This document shows positions 44,500-53,077 of a stretch of DNA of 64,000 nt, in pieces. Each line of letters opens with the position of its first letter. The stretch's first letter is position 1. Origin of the DNA: Chitinophagaceae bacterium (lineage in GTDB: Bacteria; Bacteroidota; Bacteroidia; Chitinophagales; Chitinophagaceae). A model generated the notes under the pieces. The model had not been told where the DNA came from. It was given only the letters and a program-made list of their open reading frames with translations, and made no database searches. Location of the stretch: NCBI GenBank assembly GCA_016702745.1, contig JADJDJ010000002.1, positions 496,001 through 560,000 on the forward strand, given 5' to 3'. The translations under genes and the position numbers were made by a program.

Positions 44500-45228
44500 T
44501 CAGCCGTTTAATATTTTTGATTTTTCAAGATAATTCCTCGACGGGTGGTAGATAAATAAACAGGTTCCGTTTTTAATGGTTTGTATAATGCGTGCAGATT
44601 CTTTTTCTGAAACAGCGGGGCAACCCCAGCTGCGGCCCATGTACATACCGGATTTTAGTCTGGCTTCATCCACATAGGAAGCGCCATGGATCACAATGGT
44701 TCTGAAATAAGCCTGGTCATTAAAACCGGGATCAGCTCCATTGAGCCGGAGAGATAATCCATGTTTGCCGATATAGGTACCGGAGGTTACATAAAAACCC
44801 AGGCTGCTTTGCAAAGATTCTGGGGTATTTGAAAATTGCCGGGCGAATTCATCACCGGAGTTTTTTCCGTGGGCCACCCAGGTATTGATCAGTAATTCTT
44901 TTTTATCGAGATCAATGATATATAATCTTTTCTTTTTGGAAGACTGGCTGAAATCGCAGATGCTGAGTATGTGTTGTTTCTTCAGTTGATTATGTTCCAG
45001 CAGGTATTGGTAACCGGCCCAGGCAAAATCAAATGCTGCTTTGGACAAACCAAATTGTTCTAATCCTGACTGATCATAAACCAGACTGGCTTCTGTTGTT
45101 GCGGATACCTTCTAATTGTTGATGCTGACCGCGGTTACAGCTGCAGGGCTGCTTGCGGGAGAGCTGGGGAGTATTGTGAAGGAAATACCCAATAATCCAA
45201 CGGATATTGGTAGCAAGATGGTTCTCAA
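44500..45228 (-). pseudogene. Murein L,D-transpeptidase-like protein, interrupted by an in-frame stop
   Basis: The catalytic part (44500-45048) has the YkuD-like signature GSx-type 'GRSWGCPAVS' with its Cys, preceded by IVIHGASYVDEARL, as in the Bacteroidota 'murein L,D-transpeptidase catalytic domain family'. The family normally has a signal peptide. Upstream in the same frame, from a TTG at 45228, comes a leader-like segment (RTILLPISVGLLGISFTIL) and a Ser/Pro/Ala linker. A single TAG at 45112-45114 then interrupts it before KVSATTEASLVYDQSG, which rejoins the catalytic domain. Read through the stop it is about 242 residues. It would cross-link or trim the wall if exported; as written, the catalytic part lacks a leader. 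Nonsense mutation or base-call error are both possible. Confidence 0.6.
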
Positions 45229-45459
45229 TCAGGGTACGGTTTTTCTTTCGGATCTGTATGCAGTATTGTACTGCACTGATTTTAAAAACGAAAGGCAGTG
45301 ACAAAATATTATGCAATTGTTAATCTTGCAAGAAATAAACCGCTGTTTTTAAGGCAATTGCGAATATTTACGTGGCCAATTGATTTGAATGCAGGGGAAA
45401 TTACGCGAAACAGAAAAATGCTAAGTATCTGTATATATATAATGTATAAGTGGAATTAT

Positions 45460-46503
45460 TTAATTCTCCATGATCTTATTCAGGGCTCTTTGCTTGGTTA
45501 AAAATTCACTGCCATAAATCTTTAATAAGAGCATGAATAATGAAATCAGCAGGGGTCCGAAAATAAGTCCGATAAAGCCAAACAGTTTTAATCCGATGAT
45601 CACACCAAATACTGTAGTTAATGGATGGACATTTCCCAGCTTCTTTAGAAGGGAGAAGCGGAGTACATTATCAATGGTACCGATGATGCCAAAACCATAG
45701 ATCAGCATCAGGGTACCTTTCAGTGTTTCATCTTTGGCAAAGAAAATAATACCCAGTGGTATATAGGCCAGGGCGGCTCCAATAACCGGAAGCATGGCTG
45801 CAATACAGGTTACCCCGAACCAGAAAAAGGGTTCTTCCACACCGATAATAAGATAAAAAGGAAGGGCAATCAGTCCCTGCGCAAAAGCTACCAGTGGGAT
45901 CCCAATGGCATTGGAGTACACCATCATGTGGATCTCCTGACCGATACGGGATACGTTTTCATCTTTCAGTGGCACATGTTCATAGAGAGCATCTTCCATC
46001 CTCCGGCTATTGACCAGCATGAAGTAAAGGATGAAGTACATAAAGAAGATATTGGTCAGGGTGCTGAATGTAGCATTGAGGATGCCCGGTAAGCTATTGG
46101 CCAGGTTGGCTCCCATTTTATTGATGTTTTCTTCACTCGCGATGGTCACATCAAAACGCAGTTCGATATCAGCCACTACTTTTTTCATGGCTTCTGTGAG
46201 TTCAGCGGAGTGCTGGATGGCATAATTGACCTTGGAAGAAAGCATATTCACCAGTAAACCTACGGGCAATAAAATCACCACGAGGGAAAAGAGCATCAGT
46301 AAAACAGCGGTCCAGCCTTTTCGCCACTTTTTCTTTTCTGTGAGTTGGAGCATCCATTTATGTAATAAGATATACAACGTGATGGAGCCCAGCAGTGCTG
46401 GCAGGAAATTATACAATTCCATGAACAGCAGGATAAAAAGCAGCAGGATGATCAGGATAAAGAAGACCTGCCGTACCCGGTTCTGGCTGATGACATCTTT
46501 CAT
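45460..46503 (-). CDS. AI-2E family transporter
   Basis: 347 residues with about eight hydrophobic segments. N-terminal tandem helices (IILLLFILLFMELYNFLPALLGSI) and the C-terminal pattern PLTTVFGVIIGLKLFGFIGLIFGPLLISL are diagnostic of the AI-2E/TqsA/PerM family. Functions differ: some export autoinducer-2, others act as Na+/H+ antiporters. The substrate is not predictable. A low-complexity stretch and a large hairpin separate it from the MATE gene upstream on the same strand. Confidence 0.88.
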   Translation of the reverse strand: MKDVISQNRVRQVFFILIILLLFILLFMELYNFLPALLGSITLYILLHKWMLQLTEKKKWRKGWTAVLLMLFSLVVILLPVGLLVNMLSSKVNYAIQHSAELTEAMKKVVADIELRFDVTIASEENINKMGANLANSLPGILNATFSTLTNIFFMYFILYFMLVNSRRMEDALYEHVPLKDENVSRIGQEIHMMVYSNAIGIPLVAFAQGLIALPFYLIIGVEEPFFWFGVTCIAAMLPVIGAALAYIPLGIIFFAKDETLKGTLMLIYGFGIIGTIDNVLRFSLLKKLGNVHPLTTVFGVIIGLKLFGFIGLIFGPLLISLFMLLLKIYGSEFLTKQRALNKIMEN

Positions 46504-46517
46504 AGATTAAAAGTAAG

Positions 46518-46556
46518 GATATTTAGATATTAGGATATTGGGATATTAAGATATTG
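46518..46556. repeat. Short GATATT tandem repeat
   Basis: Five imperfect 7-9-bp units of GGATATTA/G type in a row between the AI-2E and MATE genes. Low-complexity, with possible slippage or length variation. Confidence 0.6.
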
Positions 46557-46600
46557 CTTTGCCCGCCGAAGCTTTAGGGAAGTAGGGGATATTAGGAAGG

Positions 46601-46638
46601 GTCGTTGGAATTCCGGGTTCAACCTGGATTCCAACGAC
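46601..46638 (-). terminator. Long perfect hairpin, candidate terminator of the MATE gene
   Basis: GTCGTTGGAAT pairs with ATTCCAACGAC (11 bp), with inner GGTTCAACC pairing. It lies about 30 bases after the MATE stop. No T-run follows, so termination would be factor-assisted or the hairpin may stabilise the mRNA end. Confidence 0.5.
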
Positions 46639-46665
46639 CTTCATAAGTGAGATTGGTTGCTGTTC

Positions 46666-48092
46666 TTACACTTTGACTGATTTCCATTTCCCTTTCCGGA
46701 AATAGTAAAAAGCGAGTATAGCCATCATGCTTTCTGCAGCAGGAATGGCTATAAAGGCGCCGGTTGGTCCCATATTAAATACGCGGGCCAGCACAAAAGC
46801 CAATGGAATCTGGAACAACCAGAAGCCAATGATATTGATCCAGGTCGGAGTCTTGGTATCACCGGCACCGTTCAGGGCCTGTACCATCACCATCCCGATG
46901 CCATAGAAAATATATCCGCTGCCAATGATCTGGAGCGACAAAACACCAAATGCGTGCACTTTGGGTTCAGTGGTAAACACACTGATTATCGGTGAGGCAA
47001 AACACAGGAAGAGAATCATCACCAGTGACATGAACAAGGCATTGTATTTGGTGGTCAGCATCACACTTTTTTCGGCGCGATCCGGTTGATTGGCTCCCAG
47101 GTTTTGTCCGACCAGGGTGGCGGCTGCATTGCTGAGACCCCAGGCAGGTAAAATAAAGAAGACCACATTCCGTATCGCTACCTGGTAACCGGCGGAGGCA
47201 TCGGTACCACCGGTATTGGATACAATCCAGGTCATCACGATCCAGCTTCCGCTCTGAATAAAGAACTGGAAAGTGGCAGGCCAGGCTACTTCAAACAAAT
47301 GCTTGATCTGTGAACTTTCCCATTTAAAATAGGACAGCTTCATTTTGATCATTCGTTTTTTACCAAACAACCGGTAGCACTGATAAAGCACACCAATACC
47401 TCGTCCGATGGTGGTGGCGATTGCAGCTCCTTTTAAACCAAGAGCCGGAAAGGGGCCATAACCATTGATGAGCATCGGGCATAAAAAGATATTGATCAGA
47501 CTGGCGATCCAGAGGCTCCACATGGCGGTAGAGGCATCACCGGCTCCGCGAAAAATTCCATTGATCAGGAATAGCAGGATAATTACCGTGCTTCCTCCCA
47601 GCATGATGCGGGCAAAAGCAGTACCCTCTTTCACTACTTCCGGTGCGGCACCCATGAGTTGCAGAATAGAAGGGGCAAAGATGACTCCGATGATACTAAG
47701 TACGGCGGAACAGACCAGAGAAAGGGTAATGGCCTGCGCCCCGGCTTTAGCAGCAGCATCAGGATTTTTTTCTCCGATACGACGGGCCACAATGGCTGTG
47801 GCGGCGGTACTTAGTCCGATGGCAATAGTGTAGATGATGGTAATAAAGGATTCCGTCAGTCCCACGGTAGCCATAGCGATCTTGTTATGCGGCGCGGGAA
47901 GATGACTTACAAAGTACATATCCACTACGGCGAAAACAGATTCAAGGCTTAGTTCAAGGATCATCGGGATAGCCAGTAACACAATAGCGCCCCGGATACT
48001 ACCCTTGGTATAGTCGTGTTCTTTTCCGCTGAAAGCATCACGGAACAGGTCAAAAAATGAAATATTTTATTGGTTTTTGTTGATTGCGACAT
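46666..48092 (-). pseudogene. MATE-family multidrug exporter, frameshifted near its N-terminus
   Basis: The open frame (to about 47982) has 12 hydrophobic helices and MATE motifs (LAIPMILELSLESVFAVVDMYFVSHL; GLSNAAATLVGQNLGANQPDRAE). It starts only at a GTG and lacks the usual leader. The same frame continues upstream as FRDAFSGKEHDYTKGSIRG, a canonical MATE N-terminus, then hits a stop. One base out of frame, ATG at 48092 reads MSQSTKTNKIFHF. Adding one base to the A6 run at 48052-48057 joins them into 475 residues. It should export cationic drugs using Na+ or H+. The gene is either mutated or mis-called at a homopolymer. Confidence 0.75.
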
Positions 48093-48185
48093 GATTGACA
48101 AATATTGCTGCAAGTGACAAAGCGGATGCGTTGGCACTATGTTGATGAAATAAATAGATTGATAAGTGCAGCGAAAGGTCTGCAC

Positions 48186-48380
48186 AAAGATAAACGGTCA
48201 TTATGTAAAACCCGGTTGCGCCGTTATCAGCAGGCCGGGAAAGCAGGGAGCTTCATATTCGGCGATTGAGGTTCAAATATAGGGAGGTTTTTTGGAAGTT
48301 GAGGCGGGGAGATGGATGAAATGTTTTTTTTGGGGGATGAGTGGTGGGGGTTAAGCGATGGTCACAAACCTTTAATCATC
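48186..48380. other. Intergenic stretch without a recognisable gene
   Basis: Region between the MATE start and the first structured repeat. It has G-rich low-complexity sequence (GGGGGATGAGTGGTGGGGG). I see no gene, tRNA or promoter I can defend. Confidence 0.4.
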
Positions 48381-48745
48381 CCCCCGTTTTTTCATCGCTG
48401 GCCGAATGGACGGATAATGCCGCATTTATCATATACGACGAGAGAAATTAAAATGGCCGGGGTGAGTAAAAGCCTTTGAGTTCCAATTAAAGTGAAATTA
48501 TCCAAGCGCCTATTTTTCGATCTGAAATCCGCCTCGGGCTTCTTCTGCGCCGAGATCGAAAAATCAGCGCAGTAATGCAATTTGCTAAAACAGGCATGAG
48601 AAATACCGCATTAAATCCCGTGCTATATTTTGAGCGTCGGAGGACGGGTCGCCTGCAGAAATTGCCGCAGAGCGGAAAATTCCACTTCGACCCGTCTTGA
48701 CTTTTTTTGTTTCTTTTTTGTGTCAAGACCAAAAAGAAAAACTGC
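48381..48745 (+). repeat. Structured two-hairpin repeat element, copy A
   Basis: Stem 1 is at 48506-48523/48553-48570 (TTTTTCGATCT pairs with AGATCGAAAAA, with GCGC ends). A 72-nt linker contains GCATGAGAAAT and GCATTAAA. Stem 2 is at 48643-48651/48688-48696 (GACGGGTCG with CGACCCGTC, 36-nt loop), then TTGAC and a T7 run. A final A/T hairpin is at 48709-48742. Core length from stem 1 to stem 2 is 191 nt. Confidence 0.8.
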
Positions 48746-48784
48746 TTAAAAGAAATTTATATAAAATTCTTTGGAGACTTGGAC

Positions 48785-49080
48785 TGGGTTTTTAGCTATG
48801 GCTTAATAACAAACGTTTCTCTACTTACTTTTTTTCTTGATAAAAAAAGTAACAAAAAAATCAAGCCGGTTCGAAAGGGAAATTCTTTCTCTTTGGAATT
48901 TTCCGCACACGAACCGGCCCCCGGAACTCACGTTTTCGCACGGGCTTTAATGCAAGATTCTTCATGCGTGTTATCATGAGTTAACCTACTGCGCTGATTT
49001 TTCGATTTCCGGCCTAGTTTAAAATTGGAATCTTGTTCCAATCGAAAAATAGGCGCTATGGAAATTCTTTTGGCTCGAAA
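48785..49080 (-). repeat. Structured two-hairpin repeat element, copy B (inverted)
   Basis: Read on the minus strand it has stem 1 (49056-49040 with 49007-48991, TTTTTCGATT...AATCGAAAAA), a 72-nt linker and stem 2 (48918-48910 with 48873-48865) as GCCGGTTCG...CGAACCGGC, followed by TTGATTTTTTTG. An A/T hairpin is at 48825-48851. Core length is 192 nt. Stem 2 differs from copies A and C at two base pairs, both with compensating changes. Confidence 0.8.
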
Positions 49081-49159
49081 TTCTTAGCCGATTGAATAAA
49101 TAAGGGATTGAATTTTTGTAACGATGGGAAAAAATATGACGGCCCGTTAATATTGAGTG

Positions 49160-49535
49160 TTTCCCCTTTCTCCATATTTGGCCACAAGGACGGGCAATGC
49201 AGCCTTATTGCAGTACGACAAGAGAACTTAAAAAGGCCCGGGTACAGAATAGTTTTTGAGTGTCGAATAAAGTGAAATTTAACAAGCGCCTATTTTTCAA
49301 TCTGCATGCCGCTTCATTTTTACATTCCGCCGGAGATTGAAAAATCAGCGCAGTAGTGATCTGTGAAAGTCACGCATGAGAAATCTTGCATTAAGGGCCG
49401 TGTAACATTTTGAGCGTCGGGCGACGGGTCGCCTGCGGAAAGCTCCAAAGAGTGGAAAATTCCGCTTCGACCCGTCTTGTCCCGATAGCTATCGGGATTT
49501 TTGTTACTTTTTTATCAAGAAAAAAAGTAAGGAAA
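49160..49535 (+). repeat. Structured two-hairpin repeat element, copy C
   Basis: Stem 1 at 49286-49303/49334-49351 reads TTTTTCAATCT with AGATTGAAAAA, one compensated pair different from copy A. Stem 2 is at 49423-49431/49468-49476, as in copy A. Then comes a perfect palindrome TCCCGATAGCTATCGGGA (49480-49497) with T5, and the A/T hairpin at 49504-49530. Core length is 191 nt, the same as copy A; copies A and C are 780 bp apart in the same direction. Confidence 0.8.
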
Positions 49536-49615
49536 GGCTATTAAGAAGAAATAGCTTTAATATTTCAGCCGTACCCTTCTATTTACTTCCTGGCATCGCC
49601 CCCCAAAAAATTTCT

Positions 49616-50464
49616 TCAAAACAACTTCAACTGCCGTTCATCCGCCACCGCTTTTTTCAACAACCTGGCACGACTGTTACGGACCGCAGGCGCAGCCGTA
49701 TTACTGATCTCAAATAATTCCGATACCTCATATCGCGACGCTACCACCACTCTTACATTTCCTGCATGGGGTTCAAATAACTGTTGTACGGTTTCAACGC
49801 TATTGTTGTTCTTGGATAAATGCGAAAGCACAAGTAATTGTAAGGAAGGCGAACTGTAATGACGAAAAAGTTCCAGTGCCTGATCGTTACTCAGGTGACC
49901 CTCATCTCCGCGGATTCGTTGTTTCAGGTGCCAGGGATAACTTCCTTTCTCCAGCATAGTTTCACAGTAATTGCTTTCCAGGAAAACTGCATGACACTGA
50001 CTATAATACCGGATCACCTGTTTGCAGGCATAACCAATATCGGTAATGATGCCGATATTAACCGCTTCAGCACTCACCATAAAACTATGGGGATCGGCTG
50101 CATCATGACTTTTCCGGAAAGGAGTAACCTGTAATCCACCGACTGCTATTTTCTCCCTGTGACGAAAGGGGCGTACCAGTTCCGGATCAAGCGGTATCCG
50201 GCCATTTTCTAATGTGGCTCCGGTAATATAAACGGGGATACGGAATTTCTTGGCCAGTCCGGGAACACCACTGATATGATCAGCATGCTCGTGAGAAACA
50301 AAAAGCGCCTTCACCCGGTCCATTGGTAATTGCAGCTGCTGCATTCTTCTTTCGGTTTCCCGGCAACTGAGCCAGGCATCTACCAGGATCGCTTCCCGGT
50401 TATTCCCGATATAGTAGCAATTGGCATTACTGCCAGAATTGAGTGAGGCGGTATAGAGCGGCAT
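49616..50464 (-). CDS. MBL-fold metallo-hydrolase
   Basis: 282 residues. The metallo-beta-lactamase signature HEHADHISG (about 58) binds the two metals. Later FRKSHDAADPHSF, a metal-binding Asp in IITDIGYA and a C-terminal HLSKNN support a YycJ/WalJ-like group of nuclease-type MBL proteins. No signal peptide, so cytosolic. Such proteins act as DNases or phosphodiesterases, with the true substrate unknown here. It lies immediately after the structured-repeat gap. Confidence 0.85.
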   Translation of the reverse strand: MPLYTASLNSGSNANCYYIGNNREAILVDAWLSCRETERRMQQLQLPMDRVKALFVSHEHADHISGVPGLAKKFRIPVYITGATLENGRIPLDPELVRPFRHREKIAVGGLQVTPFRKSHDAADPHSFMVSAEAVNIGIITDIGYACKQVIRYYSQCHAVFLESNYCETMLEKGSYPWHLKQRIRGDEGHLSNDQALELFRHYSSPSLQLLVLSHLSKNNNSVETVQQLFEPHAGNVRVVVASRYEVSELFEISNTAAPAVRNSRARLLKKAVADERQLKLF

Positions 50465-50531
50465 GGGGCGTAAAATTAGGTAGCCGCTCCCAGATAAGAA
50501 TTGATTTCTTTAATCAGGTATTACTTACTAA

Positions 50532-51029
50532 TTACTGGAGTGGTGTAACAGAACCATAAAACACAATCGGTGTCCGGTTGGTTGGCAATACATCCAGCGA
50601 AGCTTTTCCATTCTCAAAAAAGGTGAAATTGAGGGTATTCACATCGTAATGATCCCTGATTCTTACTGTCACCAGCCATTTGCCATTACCCTTCTCCACC
50701 TTGGATATTTTGAAATCTGTACTGGTAAAATCCAATGGTCCAGTGGATTCAGGGAAACGGGCTGGCCCCTGCATGGTACCTGCATAGGGAAGTACGGATA
50801 CTACAGTGTCACCGGAGCAGCGCACTTCGTACCCGGTACCCAAACCAGCGTTTCTTCCAATATTCGGATCCGACCGGTCGGCCGTGAAAACCCACTGGTT
50901 AGCTATAATGGCGGCTTTGATCAATGCCGGATCCACCGTCTGAGAATGGGCCTTTTCCCCTATGAAAACAACAGTCAGTAACAGGAGGAGTGGAAGGCGG
51001 AAAACCCGGAGGAAGAATCGCTTTTTCAT
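50532..51029 (-). CDS. DUF4251 exported protein
   Basis: 165 residues. A signal peptide (basic start MKKRFFLRVFRLPLLLLLTVV, ending AHS before Gln) precedes a DUF4251-type domain (AAIIANQWVFTADRSDPNIG; VRCSGDTVVSVLPYAG; TDFKISKVEKGNGKWLVTVRI). Found almost only in Bacteroidota; function unknown. Stands alone between the MBL gene and the H1/SWIB gene. Confidence 0.8.
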   Translation of the reverse strand: MKKRFFLRVFRLPLLLLLTVVFIGEKAHSQTVDPALIKAAIIANQWVFTADRSDPNIGRNAGLGTGYEVRCSGDTVVSVLPYAGTMQGPARFPESTGPLDFTSTDFKISKVEKGNGKWLVTVRIRDHYDVNTLNFTFFENGKASLDVLPTNRTPIVFYGSVTPLQ

Positions 51030-51161
51030 TGGTAAATTTTAGATTACTCAAGTTACCACATTGGGGGGACATATACATTTTTTAGCTGTTAAAGCTGACC
51101 GAAATCATCCGGATAAGGGGTATTGGCGCTATACTGTGGAAAGAAAAAAATGCAATTTTCA

Positions 51162-51189
51162 TTGGGAGAATTGAAAAAACCTATATTCG
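51162..51189 (+). promoter_or_regulatory. Candidate promoter of the H1/SWIB gene
   Basis: TTGG (51162-51165) and TATATTCG (51182-51189) approximate the -33 TTTG/-7 TAnnTTTG pair with 16 bases between. It predicts about 55 bases of leader before the ATG at 51250. Confidence 0.35.
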
Positions 51190-51249
51190 CATAGGTATTT
51201 TAGCTATACCGCTCATTAGAAAACCCGTTAACATTCTAAATCAACAAAC

Positions 51250-51630
51250 ATGGCAACAAAAAAGAAAGCCGCTAAAAAAGCCGCTCCGAAGAAAGCAGCT
51301 GCAAAGAAACCAGTAAAGAAAGCCGCGAAGAAAGCTGCTCCTAAAAAAGCTGCTAAGAAAGCTGCTCCCAAGAAAAAACGCACTCCGAATGCTGCGTTCA
51401 TGAAAGCCCTTACTCCCAGCGCTGCTCTGGCTGCTGTGGTAGGTAACAAACCTCTGGCACGTACAGAAGCTGTAAAAAGAATCTGGGCGCACATTAAAAA
51501 GAACAAACTCCAGGACAACAAAAACCGTCGGATGATCAATAACGACGCGGCATTGAAAGCTGTATTCGCTGGTAAAGCACAGGTTTCTATGTTCGATGTG
51601 GCTAAAGCCCTCGGCAAACACCTGAGTTAA
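51250..51630 (+). CDS. Histone H1-like/SWIB-MDM2 domain DNA-binding protein
   Basis: 126 residues. Residues 1-47 are a Lys/Ala/Pro-rich tail of repeated KKAAKKAAPKK units, as in histone H1 C-tails, and residues 50-126 form a SWIB/MDM2 domain (FMKALTPSAALAAVVG; ARTEAVKRIWAHIKKNKLQDNKNRRMINNDAALKAVF). The tail should bind DNA non-specifically, while SWIB domains bind protein partners in eukaryotic chromatin remodelling. Similar two-part proteins occur in Chlamydiae and many Bacteroidota, but the role is not well defined; nucleoid compaction is a reasonable guess. Followed by a strong terminator. The Lys-rich tail leaves long open frames on the other strand that are not genes. Confidence 0.9.
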   Translation: MATKKKAAKKAAPKKAAAKKPVKKAAKKAAPKKAAKKAAPKKKRTPNAAFMKALTPSAALAAVVGNKPLARTEAVKRIWAHIKKNKLQDNKNRRMINNDAALKAVFAGKAQVSMFDVAKALGKHLS

Positions 51631-51653
51631 GCAACCGCTTGCAACAACAGATT

Positions 51654-51680
51654 AAGGGCTTCATCGAAGCCCTTTTTTTT
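51654..51680 (+). terminator. Intrinsic terminator after the H1/SWIB gene
   Basis: AAGGGCTTC-ATC-GAAGCCCTT hairpin followed by T6 or more, 24 bases after the stop codon. Confidence 0.9.
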
Positions 51681-51705
51681 GTGTATTTATTTCTAATTTT
51701 AATGC

Positions 51706-53049
51706 ATGTCCGACATCATTACCTATCAATATCAAAATCCTTCCGCACTCCTGAAGTCGGCAACCGGCGATGAACTTTTCTTATCTAAGTACAGCGAAGT
51801 TCAAAAAAAAGAAGCCCCCTGTTTTTTCTGGGGAAGACTGGAAGATCCCTTTATTACTGCACGCTGTTTGATTACTCTTTCCAATGTGGTGCAATCAAGT
51901 TTCAGTCTTTCGCCATTTGAAATGGCCAAACTCAAAGATCCTATTGTTACAGCAGGACATGAAAAGATCCGCTTTGAAGGTTTCAGTCATTGCGCGGGTG
52001 TATATGCCCGGGTGGATGTATTGCCCGGTGGATATGACGGAGAATTCCCGGAGAATGGTACCACCAATGTAGATTTTAATCAGCCCATGATTTCTGCATT
52101 GAGCCGGGTGGCCCGAAATGAAAAAGTGATGTTGTCCGTTGGGAAAAAGGAAGTGGCCATTTCCAAAGGAACCGAGAAAGTGGTCGAACGCAAGGTTCCC
52201 CTGCCGGTAAAATGGATCAAAGGATTGACCAGTGTGCAGTTATTTTTGGCGGAAGCAGAACAGGTTTTTTCCTTTAACCGGGTACAGGCCCTGCAGCTAT
52301 TCCAGAGTATTCCGGCTGGTAAGCCTAAAGCAGATTATTACCTGATCGTACGTGGCAATAAACCCATGTTCTCCCCGGTCAAAGCAGTAAATGCTATTTG
52401 TGTGGGTGGTGTACAGCGATTGAAACTGATTGAACCCTTACTGGCTTATGCCGATGAACTGCGGGTATTTCCTCATCCGCAGATGCAAAGCACTACCTGG
52501 CAATTGTATTTTGGAAAAATCCGGTTTAGCCTTTCCTTGTCACGCGATAGCTGGAGAGGATTTTCAGGGGAAGGGGCTGCCCTTGAATCGCTGATAGAGG
52601 ATGTGCCCGATACCTGGATTGATGCTGTTGATAAATACAGTTATGCCAACCAGGTATTTAACCCGGTTATGCTGGCAGCAGAAGAAGGACTCGACCTGCA
52701 GCGGATTGATAATATCACGGGCCGCTTATCAGCCATGGGATTACTCGGATATGATCTGGATGAAAACCATTTCTTCTATCGCCGCCTTCCCTTTAAACTC
52801 AGCCGGATCCTCAGTCTCAACCCCCGGATGAAGGATGCAGAAAAATTACTGGAAGAAAATAAAGTGGAGATTCTGCTCCGCAATGATAACAGGGTGGAAG
52901 CCAAAGTGGCCGGGAGCGGGGTTCATCATACCGTGATACTGGATGGTGAACAGGAACGTTGTACCTGTACCTGGTTCAGCCGCCACCAGGGCGAAAGAGG
53001 TTTGTGTAAACATGTACTGGCAGTAAAGAAAAAACTGGCACAAGGCTGA
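51706..53049 (+). CDS. SWIM zinc-finger protein
   Basis: 447 residues. The C-terminus has the SWIM pattern CTCTWFSRHQGERGLCKHVL (about 420-440: Cys-x-Cys-xn-Cys-x-His), which should bind one zinc and nucleic acid or protein. The N-terminal about 400 residues have no recognisable domain. It precedes a very large DUF6493-like gene by 28 bases, and this pairing of a SWIM protein with a long helical-repeat protein is common. It may belong to a MoxR/VWA-type module elsewhere, but no AAA or VWA gene is here. Confidence 0.8.
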   Translation: MSDIITYQYQNPSALLKSATGDELFLSKYSEVQKKEAPCFFWGRLEDPFITARCLITLSNVVQSSFSLSPFEMAKLKDPIVTAGHEKIRFEGFSHCAGVYARVDVLPGGYDGEFPENGTTNVDFNQPMISALSRVARNEKVMLSVGKKEVAISKGTEKVVERKVPLPVKWIKGLTSVQLFLAEAEQVFSFNRVQALQLFQSIPAGKPKADYYLIVRGNKPMFSPVKAVNAICVGGVQRLKLIEPLLAYADELRVFPHPQMQSTTWQLYFGKIRFSLSLSRDSWRGFSGEGAALESLIEDVPDTWIDAVDKYSYANQVFNPVMLAAEEGLDLQRIDNITGRLSAMGLLGYDLDENHFFYRRLPFKLSRILSLNPRMKDAEKLLEENKVEILLRNDNRVEAKVAGSGVHHTVILDGEQERCTCTWFSRHQGERGLCKHVLAVKKKLAQG

Positions 53050-53077
53050 TAGCACTGATTAAATAAAAAATGCAGGG

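Noticed and set aside
45116..45301. Open frame with a leader-like start (MLMLTAVTAAGLLAG)
   Set aside because: It is antisense to the L,D-transpeptidase leader; the hydrophobic look comes from the complement of that leader.
46518..46556. Origin-type iteron cluster
   Set aside because: The GATATT units are short, irregular and not accompanied by a replication gene.
48707..48979. 90-residue open frame ending DSSCVLS
   Set aside because: It spans the end of repeat copy A and most of inverted copy B; the Lys/Asn stretch comes from the A/T hairpins.
48381..49535. Retron or group II intron explanation for the structured repeats
   Set aside because: No reverse transcriptase gene is in the window and the element lacks intron domain V-like sequence.
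51228..51621. Two long Ala/Phe-rich open frames on the minus strand
   Set aside because: They are antisense to the Lys-rich tail of the H1/SWIB gene, which leaves stop-free frames by composition.
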